Shown here in pieces: positions 43,748-53,626 of a stretch of DNA of 64,000 bases. Under the pieces are notes generated by a model. That model made no database searches and was not told the origin of the DNA. It saw only the letters and a list, made by a program, of their open reading frames with translations. Source of the stretch: Gemmatimonadota bacterium. GTDB taxonomy: Bacteria; Gemmatimonadota; Gemmatimonadetes; Gemmatimonadales; Gemmatimonadaceae. The position numbers and the translations under genes are program-made. The stretch spans positions 1 through 64,000 of the forward strand of contig QHVE01000018.1 in NCBI GenBank assembly GCA_003223455.1. The letters run 5' to 3'. Each line of letters starts with the position of its first letter. Position 1 is the first letter of the stretch.

Positions 43748-45253
43748 ATGACCTTGCGCGCGAGGCTGGCGGTCGGCCTCGCCATCATCGCGCTCGTCCT
43801 GATCGTGCCGCTGGTCATCGCGCGCAACGCGATGATCGAGCTGCACAACCAGGTCACGGAGCTGCGCGACAGAGAGGTCAGGACGTCCATCTTTCTGGGC
43901 AGCCTGCGGGACGCGCTGGCCGACGTGCGTGCGCGTGAGGTCGCGCTCGGCGTGGCGAAGTCGGACACGGCCGTTTACCGGGAGCTGCTGGAGACCATTC
44001 GCGTCGCACACGTCTGGGCCGATTCCGTCGCGGCCACGTTTTCGGACAGCACGGCGCCCCGGGTGATTCGCGAGCGGCTCGATCAGATCGTGCCGACCGT
44101 CCAACGAGAGTTCGAGGCGTATGGCGCGAACCGGATCGACGAAGCCGATTCGATCTCGCAGCGCTCCATGGCCCCCGCGGTCACGGACGCCGAGCGAGCG
44201 CTGAAGTCGATCGAGCGGCAGATCGGATTCAAGACGGCCGACCGCGTCGAACGAACGAACGCCCGGATCGCCGAGGCAGAGCAGGCGTCGCTTGCCGGCC
44301 TCGTCGTCGCGATCGTGCTCGCGACGATGATCGGGGTCTGGCTGCTGCGCTCGATCAGTGGTCCGGTCACCGCGCTCGAGAAGGGCATGCGCGCCGTCGC
44401 GGAGGGAGAGCTGGAGCACCCGCTCGACCTCTCGCCGAATCGTCGCGACGAATTCGGGCGGCTCGCGACGAGCTTCCGCACGATGAGCAAGCAATTGGCC
44501 GAGCTCGACAAACTGAAGGCAGAGTACGTCTCGGTGGCCTCGCACGAGCTGAAGACGCCGATCAACGTCATCCTCGGCTATCTTCAGCTCATGCAGCAAG
44601 GCATCTACGGACCGCTCTCGACCAAGCAGTCGGAAATCCTAGCCACGGTCGAGGCTCAGGGGCGCACGCTGGCGCGTCTGGCGGCGCAGCTGCTCGACGT
44701 CGCGCGGTTCGAGGCTGGTGGAGGTCGCATTGAGCCCAGAATCCTGAACCTGGCCACGTTGCTCGGCGACCTCGAGCGGGCGTTCCACGTACTCGCGGTG
44801 CAACGCGGCGTCGAGTTCCGCGTCACGATGGCCGAGGGGCTGCCCGAGGAAGTGCAGTGGGATCCGGACCGGATCAACGAGGTGATGGGGAACCTGCTCG
44901 CGAATGCGTTCAAGTTCACCGGCTCGGGCGGAACGGTCGAGCTCTCCGCCACGCCCTCCGACCACCACGTGAAGATCGAAGTGCGCGACACCGGCGCGGG
45001 CATCCCGCCCGGTCAGCTGCCGCACATCTTCGAGAAATTCTACCAGGCCGACAACCAGCGCTCGGCGTCGGCCACGGGCACGGGGCTCGGACTCGCCATC
45101 GCCAAGGAGATCGTCGAGGCGCACCGGGGAGAGATTCGCTGCGACAGCGTCCTCGGCGAGGGAACGACGTTCACGCTTCTTCTGCCGACGGACACCGCGC
45201 ACCGTCGGCGCACGGACCAGCATCGCATCGAAGCGCTCGAGGCGGTGTCGTGA
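43748..45253 (+). CDS. membrane sensor histidine kinase
   Basis: This 501-residue kinase has a first membrane helix (residues about 6-27), a periplasmic helical domain of about 150 residues, a second helix (SLAGLVVAIVLATMIGVWLL), HAMP (SISGPVTALEKGMRAVAEGEL), HisKA with SVASHELKTPINVILGYL, and a HATPase domain (NLLANAFKFTGSG, DTGAGIPPGQLPHIFEKFYQ, GTGLGLAIAKEIVEAH). All N, G1 and G2 boxes are present. ATG 43748 is preferred over TTG 43742. No response regulator is adjacent; the next gene encodes a lipoprotein, recalling QseE-QseG. Confidence 0.94.
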   Translation: MTLRARLAVGLAIIALVLIVPLVIARNAMIELHNQVTELRDREVRTSIFLGSLRDALADVRAREVALGVAKSDTAVYRELLETIRVAHVWADSVAATFSDSTAPRVIRERLDQIVPTVQREFEAYGANRIDEADSISQRSMAPAVTDAERALKSIERQIGFKTADRVERTNARIAEAEQASLAGLVVAIVLATMIGVWLLRSISGPVTALEKGMRAVAEGELEHPLDLSPNRRDEFGRLATSFRTMSKQLAELDKLKAEYVSVASHELKTPINVILGYLQLMQQGIYGPLSTKQSEILATVEAQGRTLARLAAQLLDVARFEAGGGRIEPRILNLATLLGDLERAFHVLAVQRGVEFRVTMAEGLPEEVQWDPDRINEVMGNLLANAFKFTGSGGTVELSATPSDHHVKIEVRDTGAGIPPGQLPHIFEKFYQADNQRSASATGTGLGLAIAKEIVEAHRGEIRCDSVLGEGTTFTLLLPTDTAHRRRTDQHRIEALEAVS

Positions 45254-45795
45254 GACGGCCGCGCCCCGTCGCGGTCGCCATCGTCGTGCTCGTCGCCGGC
45301 TCGGGGTGTCTGCCGGTGCACCAGACACCGCCGAGCGCATCCGTGCCCACGGCCTCGTCGGAGTGGCCAGCGACGTACGCGCGCGTGTTGACCGACGCGA
45401 ACGAATCGAGGAGCTCCACGGCCGACCGGACGCTCGCCGAGTTCGCGCAGCGCTTTCCCGGTTCGCCCGAAGCGGCCGAGGTGCCCTACTGGCGCGCGCT
45501 GCTGAAGCTCGACCCGAGCAACGCCGCGGCGGTGCACGAGTCGATGACGCTGCTCGAGTCGTACCTCGCCGGCACACCATCCGGCACGCACCGCCTCGAG
45601 GCAGGGGTCGTCCACCGGCTCGGCCTGGCGCTCGAGCAGCGCAACGCGACGATCGCGGCGATGCCGACCGTGACGGCCGTTCGGCCGGACGACAAGGCGC
45701 GCGAGGAAGAGCTGCAGAAGCTGCGCGACGACCTCGCTGCCGCGAACGCCGAGCTGGCGCGAATCCGCCGGCGCGTCGTACGCCCACGCCCCTAG
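45250..45795 (+). CDS. lipoprotein with C-terminal coiled coil, possible QseG-like partner
   Basis: The 181-residue protein begins with an N-terminal lipoprotein signal (VAIVVLVAGSGCLPV; Cys about 19). Helical repeats follow, similar to TPR content (EFAQRFPGSPEAAEVPYWRALLKLDPSNAAA), then a charged C-terminal coiled coil (AREEELQKLRDDLAAANAELAR). GTG 45250 overlaps the kinase stop codon (GTGA), so the two are translationally coupled. In enterobacteria QseG is a lipoprotein that controls the QseE kinase; this arrangement suggests a similar relation, by analogy only. Confidence 0.7.
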   Translation: MRRPRPVAVAIVVLVAGSGCLPVHQTPPSASVPTASSEWPATYARVLTDANESRSSTADRTLAEFAQRFPGSPEAAEVPYWRALLKLDPSNAAAVHESMTLLESYLAGTPSGTHRLEAGVVHRLGLALEQRNATIAAMPTVTAVRPDDKAREEELQKLRDDLAAANAELARIRRRVVRPRP

Positions 45796-45811
45796 GCGCG
45801 GCCTCTCGACC

Positions 45812-47902
45812 TCACCCCACGCGAAACAGCTCGAGCGACCGCGCATAGCGTTCGCCGAGCACGCGGCGAATCGGGGCGTTGGCGGGCGACTCGAGCTCGG
45901 GATCTTCGGCGAGCAGCCGATCGGCCGCGTCTCGCGCGGTCTCGTTCAGCAGCTCGTCGCGCAGCGGATCGGCGACGCGGAAGGTGGCCACGCCGCTCTG
46001 GCGCTCGCCGAAGAGATCGCCCATCCCGCGCAGGCGGAGATCCTCCCGCGCGATGACGAAGCCGTCGTCGCTCCCCACGAACACGTCGAGCCGTTGCTTC
46101 GTCTCGGGACTCACGTCGCCGAGCAGGATGCAGTACGACGCCTCCGCCCCGCGACCGACCCGCCCGCGCAGCTGATGCAGCTGCGAGAGCCCGAAGCGCT
46201 CCGGATGCTCGATCAGCATCACCGTCGCATTTGCGACATCGATGCCGACCTCGATCACCGTCGTCGCGACGAGCACGTCGATCTCCCCGTCGCGGAAGCG
46301 GCGCATGATCGAGTCCCGCTCGTCGGCCGGTACGCGCCCGTGCAGCAGCGCGACCCGCCGATCGGCGAACGCGCCGGCGGCGAGCACCTCGAACATCGTC
46401 GTCGCGGCTTTCAGATCGGTCTTCTCCGACTCCTCGATGACCGGATAGACGACGTACGCCTGGCGGCCCTTCGCCACCTCGCGATCGACGAACTGCAGCA
46501 CGCGCTCGCGTGCCGCTTCGGGCCGGAGCGCCGTCGTGATCGCCTGCCGCCCGGGCGGCCTCTCGTCGATGATCGAGAGATCGAGATCGCCGTAGAGCGT
46601 GAGGGCGAGCGAACGCGGGATCGGCGTCGCCGTCATCAGGAGCACGTCGGGCGCCTCGCCCTTGGCGCCGAGCGCCTTGCGCTGCTCCACGCCGAAGCGG
46701 TGCTGCTCGTCGACGACGGCGAGCCCGAGTCGTGCGAACGCCGTGGCCTCCTGCACGAGCGCGTGGGTGCCGACGACGAGCGCCGGCGATGGATCGGCGA
46801 GCCGCGCCGCGACGTCGCGACGCTCCTTCGCGCGCAGCCCGCCGGTGACGAGCACCGGTGCGAGACCGAGCGGCTCGAGCAGGCGGCCGATCGTGCGCGA
46901 GTGCTGCTCGGCGAGCAGCTCGGTGGGCGCCATGATGGCGGCCTGGAACCCGTTCTCCATCGCGAGGAGGGCACCGAACAGAGCGACGATCGTCTTCCCG
47001 CTGCCGACGTCGCCCTGGAGCAGACGCTGCATGCGCCGGTCGCTGCACATGTCGGCGAAAATCTCGCGCAGCACGCGCGACTGCGCGCCGGTGAGCGTGA
47101 ACGGCAGCGCCTCACGAAGCTGTGTCGTGAGCAGGCGCCGGTTCTCGAACCGGATGCCGCGCCGCGCCTCGCGCGCGAGCGCCTTCGCGCGCTGCTGCAG
47201 CAATTGCACGAAGAGCAGCTCCTCGAACGCCAGTCGCGCGCGACCCTCCATCGCTTCGCCGAGCGAAGTGGGACGGTGCACCATGCGCAGCGCGTCGCGG
47301 ATCGCCGGCACCGCGGCACCACGCAGGATCTCCTGCGGCAGATATTCGGTGACGAGGGCGAGCAACTCGTCGAGGTGCGCGTCGATGATCCCGCGGATCA
47401 CCTTGAACGAGAGACCTTCCGTCGCCGGATAGACGGAGAGCACCACCCCCTCGGCGAGGGTGTTCTCGTCGTCACCGAGGTTCACGAATTCGCGCGGCTG
47501 AAGCTGGCGGCCGTGGAAGAAGCGAACGTTCCCGCTCACCAGCAGCGTGTCGCCCTTGGCGATCGTGCGATCGAGGAACGACTGGCCGGGCCACGACACT
47601 TCGATCATCCCGGTGTCGTCCTTCAGCACGGCCTGGAAGATCCGGAGTCCTTTTCGCGTGGGCAGGACGCCCTTGGAGATGACGCGGCCGACGACCGTGC
47701 CCTGCATTCCCGGCTCGAGCGAGGCGATGGGGGCGATGGTGCTCGCGTCCTCGTACCGATGCGGGATGTGGTAGAGCAGGTCGCCTGCCGTGAGAACGCC
47801 GAGACGCTGAAGCGCCTCGGCGCGCGCCGGCCCAACCCCTTTCAGGTAGGTGACCGGCGTCTCGAGCCGGAGGCGCGTCTGCCGCGGGGCGTCGCGCTTC
47901 AC
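45812..47902 (-). CDS. recG: ATP-dependent DNA helicase RecG
   Basis: RecG (696 residues) remodels stalled forks and branched DNA. The N-terminal wedge/OB domain begins TPVTYLKGVGPARAEALQRLG and VSWPGQSFLDR. The helicase core has Walker A GDVGSGKT, Walker B DEQHRFG, MTATPIPRSLALTLYGDLD and motif VI LHQLRGRVGRG. The C terminus contains GMGDLFGERQSGV. GTG 47902 overlaps the ftsY stop. It ends 16 bases from the convergent lipoprotein gene. Confidence 0.96.
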   Translation of the reverse strand: MKRDAPRQTRLRLETPVTYLKGVGPARAEALQRLGVLTAGDLLYHIPHRYEDASTIAPIASLEPGMQGTVVGRVISKGVLPTRKGLRIFQAVLKDDTGMIEVSWPGQSFLDRTIAKGDTLLVSGNVRFFHGRQLQPREFVNLGDDENTLAEGVVLSVYPATEGLSFKVIRGIIDAHLDELLALVTEYLPQEILRGAAVPAIRDALRMVHRPTSLGEAMEGRARLAFEELLFVQLLQQRAKALAREARRGIRFENRRLLTTQLREALPFTLTGAQSRVLREIFADMCSDRRMQRLLQGDVGSGKTIVALFGALLAMENGFQAAIMAPTELLAEQHSRTIGRLLEPLGLAPVLVTGGLRAKERRDVAARLADPSPALVVGTHALVQEATAFARLGLAVVDEQHRFGVEQRKALGAKGEAPDVLLMTATPIPRSLALTLYGDLDLSIIDERPPGRQAITTALRPEAARERVLQFVDREVAKGRQAYVVYPVIEESEKTDLKAATTMFEVLAAGAFADRRVALLHGRVPADERDSIMRRFRDGEIDVLVATTVIEVGIDVANATVMLIEHPERFGLSQLHQLRGRVGRGAEASYCILLGDVSPETKQRLDVFVGSDDGFVIAREDLRLRGMGDLFGERQSGVATFRVADPLRDELLNETARDAADRLLAEDPELESPANAPIRRVLGERYARSLELFRVG

Positions 47903-48831
47903 TCCTCGCCCAGCAACTCCTGCGCGAACTCGCCCGCGTCGAAGACGAGCAGATCGTCGCTCGCCTCGCCCACACCGAGGAACTTGACCGGCACGTCCAG
48001 CGCCTCGTGCACGGCGACGACGACGCCGCCGCGTGCGGTGCCGTCCAGCTTCGTCACGACGAGACCCGTGATGGGGACCGCGGCGGAGAACATCTTCGCC
48101 TGCTGCACCGCGTTCTGCCCGATCGTGCCGTCGAGCACGAGCAACGTCTCGTGCGGAGCGCTCGGCATGCGCTTCGTGATGACGCGCGCGACCTTCTTGA
48201 GCTCCGTCATCAGCCCTTCACTGGTGTGCAAGCGGCCCGCCGTATCGATGATCAGCACGTCGGCGCGGCGCGCCACGGCGGCGTCGATCGCATCGAACGC
48301 GACGGCCGCGGGATCGGCGCCCGGGACCGCGCCGATGAATTCCGCACCCGCGCGCTCCGCCCACACGCGAAGCTGATCGATCGCGCCGGCGCGGAACGTG
48401 TCGCCCGCGGCGACGACGACGCGCTTTCCCTCGCGGCGCAGCTTCGCCGCGAGCTTTCCGATGAAGGTGGTCTTGCCCGCGCCATTCACGCCGACGACGA
48501 GAATCACCGACGGTGGCGAGGCGGCCAGCATGAGCGCGGGGTCGCTGTTGCCGGCGCGAAGGGCCTCGGTGATCCCCTTCTGCAGCGCGCCCTGGAACTC
48601 GTCCTGGGATTTGACGAACCCACGCGTCGCGAGCCGCTCCACCTCCTCGACGAGACGCAGCGTGGTCGGCACGCCGATATCGGCTTCGAGCAAAAGCTCC
48701 TCGAGGCGCTCGAGGTTGCCGGGAGCCACGCCGCCCCGGGCGAGCACGGCGACGTCCATGAGGGCGACGTCCTTGATCTTCTGCCAGAGCGAGCGCTTCG
48801 GTACGTCGCCGGCTTTGCGGAGAATGCGCAT
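47899..48831 (-). CDS. ftsY: signal recognition particle receptor FtsY
   Basis: FtsY (310 residues) docks SRP-ribosome complexes at the inner membrane. It contains only the NG domains: N helices near residues 10-90, P-loop GVNGAGKTTFIGKLA, DTFRAGAIDQL, DTAGRLHTSEGL and TKLDGTARGGVV. The acidic A domain of E. coli FtsY is missing, as in many bacteria; an N-terminal basic helix (KRSLWQKIKDVALMDV) may bind membrane. ATG 48831 is used. It overlaps recG. Confidence 0.94.
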   Translation of the reverse strand: MRILRKAGDVPKRSLWQKIKDVALMDVAVLARGGVAPGNLERLEELLLEADIGVPTTLRLVEEVERLATRGFVKSQDEFQGALQKGITEALRAGNSDPALMLAASPPSVILVVGVNGAGKTTFIGKLAAKLRREGKRVVVAAGDTFRAGAIDQLRVWAERAGAEFIGAVPGADPAAVAFDAIDAAVARRADVLIIDTAGRLHTSEGLMTELKKVARVITKRMPSAPHETLLVLDGTIGQNAVQQAKMFSAAVPITGLVVTKLDGTARGGVVVAVHEALDVPVKFLGVGEASDDLLVFDAGEFAQELLGEE

Positions 48832-48940
48832 TTGGGAAAACTAGCGGGGGGCCGGGGGTCGGAGGGTCCTGGAGTCCGCGACATCTGATGCGCGGCGCGT
48901 GAGACCCGCACGCGAGTACTCGGGGATTCCCGGCCGCCCT

Positions 48941-50746
48941 CTACCGCATCCCCACCCGCCGCCTCAACAGCCACTCCGCGCACAGCCCCAGCACCGCGAC
49001 GATGTACAGCCACCCGAGATCCCGAGCGAGCGGCGCGTCGGCGAGGCTCGGTCGACCGCCCATCTGGCCGCTCCGCACCGTCGGTCGGCGTGGGAGCAGT
49101 TCGCTCGACTGATTCACCGCGATCACCGACGACCCGTTCGACGTGCGCACGTCGTACACGCCCGGCGCGACGGCGGGCGACTCCGCCAGAGTGGCGTTTT
49201 CGGGGAAGCGCAGCGTCATCGAATCCGTGCGCGCGGGTGCGCCGCGTCGCACCAGCGTGAGCGAGACGACGCTGTCGGTCTGCGAGCCACGCCGCCAGCG
49301 AAGTGGCGCGCCAGCGCGGAATACACCGGCGTCGGGCACGACCGGCCGGCGATCGCTTCGCCCTGCCGCGAGCCAGTCGAAGAGCGTGCCGAAGAGCGTG
49401 CCGTACGCATCGGCGCGCGGACCGCCGCGGAATCGCCAACGCCAGAAGCCCGATGCGCCGAGCACCGCGATGTGGCGCGGCGTCTCCCATCCGACGAGCG
49501 CGACGCGACGGTTGCCGCCCGACCCCGGCTCGCGTACGACGAGCCCCTGCCACGCGCCCCGTGGCAGCGCCGGCGCGACGCTCAGCGGGGGGAGACTGTC
49601 GAACGGCAGGGCGGCCAGCGCAGGTGCCAGCGGTGACGCCGGCGCTGCGGCGGCGAGCCAGTCGCCCTCTTCTCCGCCGGGCGGCGAGAACAACAGCAGC
49701 GCGCCGCGCGTCACGGTCCTCGGTGCACCGAACAGCGTCGTGTCCCCGTGCAGGATCACGATGGGTGCGTCGCGGACCGCGGTGCGTACGTCTTCCTCGG
49801 ACACGCGCGCCAGCGCGCCATCGGAGCGCCAGGCGCCGGGCGCCACGCGGTAGTAAGCGCGCGTCGGCAGCGAGGTGACGCCGCGCAGCGCCGCCACCGC
49901 CTCGCGCGCGTCGAAGTCCGGCGACGTCGACACGAACACCGCCGCCGCCGCGCGCGAGACGTCGACGCCGATCGCCAGTGTGTCGTTTCTCGGCTCCGCA
50001 TCGCCTGCGCCGCTGAACACGGCGCGCAACACCGCGCCGCGGTCGGCGCCCTCGCCGATGCCGCGAAGGGCGACGGCCCGCTCACCGTACGCGCCGAGCG
50101 CCGGAACGGGCTGCGACGCGAGGAGCTGGTCGTCGAGTCGCAGCTCGAGTCGGCCGGCAGGAGACCCCGCGGGCCCAGCGGCAAGCGTCAGCCGCGCCGT
50201 GGTCGTATCGCCGGCGAGCAAGGTCCTCGGCGTCTCGAGCGCAGCGAGGGCGAGATCGGGGCCGCTGTTGCATGGCAGCACGACCGCGCGCGAGCCGCGA
50301 GGCAGCGAGCCGAGGACGTCGGCGTCGTCGAGCTCTCCATCCGTGATGACGACGACCGGGTGCCCCGTGCCGGCGGCACGATCCGCGACGGCGCGGAGTC
50401 GGGATGCGCGATCTATGGGAGGCGCGTTGGAATTCTCCGCCCGCGCCGAGTCGCCGAACCGCAGCCGCGTGCCGCTTCCGGCGCGCCGCGCCGAATCGAG
50501 CGCCGCGCGCCAGCGGTCGCACGAAGCGCCACCGCGCGTCCAGCTCTCGGACGCATCGAGTGCGATGTCCGGCGCGAGCGGAACGCTGCGGCCGCCTGGC
50601 GCTCCGAGCAGCATCGCGATGACGATCGCCACGACGAATGCACGAAGGAGCGCGAGCGGCGCGCCGGCGGGCCGCAGCGCGTACACGCCGTACTGCAGGC
50701 CGCCCGCCGCCAGCCCCACGAGTGTCGCGAAGAACCAGAGTGCCAT
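48941..50746 (-). CDS. membrane protein with a von Willebrand A-like domain
   Basis: The 601-residue protein begins with two membrane helices (LWFFATLVGLAAGGLQYGVYAL and ALLRAFVVAIVIAMLLGA), then a vWA fold with MIDAS-like DASES (in IALDASESW) and a second Asp in VVITDGELDD. A long periplasmic region follows, and one membrane helix sits at the C terminus (GWLYIVAVLGLCAEWLL). This layout resembles BatA-type or related proteins of the Bat operon, but no MoxR ATPase or Bat gene is near. Role unknown. It lies between an M23 peptidase and ftsY. Confidence 0.75.
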   Translation of the reverse strand: MALWFFATLVGLAAGGLQYGVYALRPAGAPLALLRAFVVAIVIAMLLGAPGGRSVPLAPDIALDASESWTRGGASCDRWRAALDSARRAGSGTRLRFGDSARAENSNAPPIDRASRLRAVADRAAGTGHPVVVITDGELDDADVLGSLPRGSRAVVLPCNSGPDLALAALETPRTLLAGDTTTARLTLAAGPAGSPAGRLELRLDDQLLASQPVPALGAYGERAVALRGIGEGADRGAVLRAVFSGAGDAEPRNDTLAIGVDVSRAAAAVFVSTSPDFDAREAVAALRGVTSLPTRAYYRVAPGAWRSDGALARVSEEDVRTAVRDAPIVILHGDTTLFGAPRTVTRGALLLFSPPGGEEGDWLAAAAPASPLAPALAALPFDSLPPLSVAPALPRGAWQGLVVREPGSGGNRRVALVGWETPRHIAVLGASGFWRWRFRGGPRADAYGTLFGTLFDWLAAGRSDRRPVVPDAGVFRAGAPLRWRRGSQTDSVVSLTLVRRGAPARTDSMTLRFPENATLAESPAVAPGVYDVRTSNGSSVIAVNQSSELLPRRPTVRSGQMGGRPSLADAPLARDLGWLYIVAVLGLCAEWLLRRRVGMR

Positions 50747-50793
50747 CCGGTCGTTCGCTTACGGGCGACGCAGCAATGGTGCGACGCCGTGCC

Positions 50794-50820
50794 GCCGCGC
50801 CGCGCCTGACGCGGCGCGGC
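50794..50820 (-). terminator. strong GC hairpin after the M23 peptidase gene
   Basis: CCGCGCCGCG (50795-50804) and CGCGGCGCGG (50810-50819) form a perfect stem with a five-base loop, extended by one G-C pair. It starts 12 bases past the peptidase stop codon. No U-tract follows, so it may terminate, pause or protect the transcript. Confidence 0.4.
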
Positions 50821-50831
50821 CTGCCAGCGAC

Positions 50832-52130
50832 TCAGCGCAGCGCGAGCCTGACCACGCCCGGCGTCGCGTCGAGCGACGCGAGCAGTTGCTCGCGGAGACT
50901 CTCGAATGCGCTGCGCTCGCTCCCCTCGATCGGCACGCCGCTGATGGAGCGCAGCGCCGCGCGCGAGTCGCGCTGCACCCCGCCGACCAGCACCTCGAAG
51001 TGGAGATGCGGCGCGGTACTGAGTCCGGTCGTGCCGACGTAGGCGACGGTCTGCCCGATCTCCACGCGCGCTCCGGCGCGGATCCCCTTGGCGAACCCGC
51101 GCAGGTGTCCATACCGGGTAACGTAGCCGTTGCGATGCCGGAGTTGGAGCACGTTGCCGTATCCGCCCGCCCAGCCCGCTCGCTCCACGACGGCGTCGCC
51201 GACTGCGCGAACCGGCGTACCGGCGCTCGCGGCGTAGTCCGTACCCTTGTGCGCCTTCCACCGGCCGAGGATCGGATGGAAGCGCATGCCGAACGTGCTC
51301 GAGACGCGTCGGAACTCGAGCGGCGCGCGGAGGAACTGCGCCCGCAGCGACTTACCGGTGGCATCGTAATAGCTCGGCTTCCCGTACTTGCTGTCGAAGC
51401 GAAACGCCGAGACCTCGCTGCCGGAGAGCGTGAACGATGCGGCGAGCACCTTGCTCATGCGCGTCGCGCCGGTGGGGGCGACCAGGCGCTCGACGAGCGC
51501 GCGGAAACGGTCGCCCTGCTGGAGGTCGCGGCTCATGTCGACCCGATACTCGAAGATGTCGGCCAGTGCCCACGCCAGCTCGTCCTTCGCGCGGCCGGGG
51601 AAATACGGCGTGGCCGACGAGTCGATCGCCTGGTAGAGGCTCGCTCGGATCGTGCCCCCGACGACGACCGTGTCCGTCTTCCAGGCGAGCTTCTCCTCCG
51701 TGCCGGTCCAGCCGGAGTCGGAGCGCACCATGCGTAGCAGGCGGTCGACGCCGAGGTGGAAGACGAGCTCGCGCGGGGACTCACCGGCGCTGTCGGCGGT
51801 GACCTCGACCGACATGCCGGCGCGCAGGTAGCGCGTGTCGACGGCCGAGGCGGTCGCCGCGCGCACCAGCGCGCGAGCGGATTCCTCCGAGATGCCGGTG
51901 CGCTTCAGCAGCCCGATGAGTGTCTCACCGCGCTCCAGGCGCTCCGTGCGCGACAGCAACGGTGCCGGCGCGGCGAGCATCGCAGCGGCGGAGTCGATGT
52001 GCGTTGAAACGGGAGACCGAAGCACGCCGGCGGCCGGCCGCTCGGGGAGCTCGGGGGTGAAGCGAACAGCGCAAACGAAAAGGAGCGCCACCACCAGGTA
52101 GGTGATGGCGCGAGTGGCGAGCTGCTTCAA
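50832..52130 (-). CDS. M23-family peptidoglycan endopeptidase (MepM/EnvC-like)
   Basis: The 432-residue protein has an N-terminal membrane anchor ([16 protein letters not shown]), an OapA/LysM-like segment ([23 protein letters not shown]) and a C-terminal LytM domain with zinc ligands in [13 protein letters not shown] and HLHFEV, so it should be an active endopeptidase cutting peptidoglycan cross-links. The [20 protein letters not shown] segment is typical. It starts with TTG 52130, overlapping the ftsZ stop (TTGA). Proximity to ftsZ suggests a division or growth role. Confidence 0.9.
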   Translation of the reverse strand: MKQLATRAITYLVVALLFVCAVRFTPELPERPAAGVLRSPVSTHIDSAAAMLAAPAPLLSRTERLERGETLIGLLKRTGISEESARALVRAATASAVDTRYLRAGMSVEVTADSAGESPRELVFHLGVDRLLRMVRSDSGWTGTEEKLAWKTDTVVVGGTIRASLYQAIDSSATPYFPGRAKDELAWALADIFEYRVDMSRDLQQGDRFRALVERLVAPTGATRMSKVLAASFTLSGSEVSAFRFDSKYGKPSYYDATGKSLRAQFLRAPLEFRRVSSTFGMRFHPILGRWKAHKGTDYAASAGTPVRAVGDAVVERAGWAGGYGNVLQLRHRNGYVTRYGHLRGFAKGIRAGARVEIGQTVAYVGTTGLSTAPHLHFEVLVGGVQRDSRAALRSISGVPIEGSERSAFESLREQLLASLDATPGVVRLALR

Positions 52131-53329
52131 TCCATCTGTCTCCGAATGAAGGTCGGGATCTCCATGTCGCTGAGATCCTGCGACCCGTTGCCCTGGGGCG
52201 GGGTGACCGTGGGGGCGCGCGGCGTGCGCGGCACCTCCGTGCTCGGGCGCTGCGGCACGCCGCCACCGACGCGGGCGGAACGCGTGCCCGGGAAGGGAAT
52301 GACGGGCGCGCCCTTCGGCGCGGCAACGGCCGGGGACTCGTGCGCCGGCGTGACGAGCCCTGGCTGCACGGCCTTGTCGAAGCCGGTCGCGATCACGGTG
52401 ACGCGGATCTCACCCTGCATCGCCGGCTCGTGCACGGCACCGAAGATGATCTCGGCGTCGTCTCCCACGGCATCGTGGATGATCTCGTTGATCTGATGGA
52501 CTTCACCCAGGGTGAGGTCGGCGCCGCCCGTGATGTTCACGAGCACGCCCGACGCACCGGAGATGCTGATGTTGTCGAGCAGCGGGCTGGCGATCGCCTG
52601 CTGGGCCGCTTCCATCGCGCGATTCTCTCCTCGCCCGATGCCGGTGCCCATGAGCGCGGACCCGCCGCTCTGCATGACGGTCCGCACGTCGGCGAAGTCG
52701 ACGTTCACGAGACCGGTCACGCTGATGAGCGACGAGATGCCCTGCGTGGCGTGCAGCAGGACCTCGTCCGCCTTCTTGAGGGCGTCCTGGAAAGGAATCC
52801 CCTTTCCGACGACCGCGAGCAGCCGCTCGTTCGGCACGACGATCATCGTGTCGACGTGCTTGCGCATCTCGGCGATTCCCTGCTCCGCCTGACGCATGCG
52901 CTTGCGGCCCTCGAACAGGAACGGCCGCGTGACGATGCCGACGGTGAGCGCGCCCGCTTCACGCGCGAGCGCGCAGATCTCGGGGGCCGCACCGGTACCG
53001 GTACCGCCGCCCATGCCGCAGGTGATGAACACGAGGTCCGCACCGGCGACGGCCTTGGCCATCTCCTCGCGGCTTTCCTCGATCGCCTGCTTCCCGACTT
53101 CCGGCCTCGCGCCTGCGCCCAGCCCTCGTGTCAGCTTCTTGCCGATCTGGATCTTCACGTCGGACTTCGACGACAGCAGCGCCTGCGCGTCGGTGTTGAC
53201 CGAGATGAACTCGACACCCTCGAGGCGCTCGTCGATCATCCGGTTGACGGCGTTCCCTCCACCGCCGCCGACGCCGACGACCTTCATGCGAGCGTTCTGA
53301 GCGGCGCTCTCTTCGAATTCGAAGATCAT
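52127..53329 (-). CDS. ftsZ: cell division protein FtsZ
   Basis: FtsZ (400 residues) is the tubulin-like GTPase of the Z ring. Motifs are [13 protein letters not shown], the tubulin signature [12 protein letters not shown] and the [11 protein letters not shown] synergy region. A proline-rich linker precedes the conserved C-terminal peptide ([13 protein letters not shown]) for FtsA and ZipA-like partners. AGGGGAG ten bases before ATG 53329 gives a good SD. A 297-base gap separates it from ftsA, with a probable promoter. Confidence 0.97.
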   Translation of the reverse strand: MIFEFEESAAQNARMKVVGVGGGGGNAVNRMIDERLEGVEFISVNTDAQALLSSKSDVKIQIGKKLTRGLGAGARPEVGKQAIEESREEMAKAVAGADLVFITCGMGGGTGTGAAPEICALAREAGALTVGIVTRPFLFEGRKRMRQAEQGIAEMRKHVDTMIVVPNERLLAVVGKGIPFQDALKKADEVLLHATQGISSLISVTGLVNVDFADVRTVMQSGGSALMGTGIGRGENRAMEAAQQAIASPLLDNISISGASGVLVNITGGADLTLGEVHQINEIIHDAVGDDAEIIFGAVHEPAMQGEIRVTVIATGFDKAVQPGLVTPAHESPAVAAPKGAPVIPFPGTRSARVGGGVPQRPSTEVPRTPRAPTVTPPQGNGSQDLSDMEIPTFIRRQMD

Positions 53330-53451
53330 GAAAACGACACTCCCCTACGACGAGGTGTGCGAGGGTAAGACGGGAAGGCAGAGCACTGCGGGCACTGCGA
53401 CGGTGGGGACGGAGGGAGGAGCAACTACCGGAGGCCCTTGGAGCGATGGGC

Positions 53452-53457
53452 AATATA
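53452..53457 (-). promoter_or_regulatory. probable -10 element upstream of ftsZ
   Basis: In the 297-base ftsA-ftsZ gap, minus-strand TATATT at 53452-53457 lies in GGTTATATTGCCCATC, the same context (TATATTGCCC) as the murC promoter. No good -35 is seen at 17-18 bases. The expected leader is about 115 bases. Further upstream, the gap (53490-53600) is relatively A/T-rich with no other clear element. Confidence 0.4.
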
Positions 53458-53626
53458 ACCGCCCGCGTGAATCCGGCCAGCCCTCATTCGACGCTGAATG
53501 ACGAGTCAGAATCGAAAAGAATACACACGAAAAATCGTCGCGTTATCCACAGCGACGTCGCGTAAATCAGCTTTATGATTTCCGCCGGGCGCGCAGGTGA
53601 GAACTTCGATGCGCCGCCGCGAAAAG

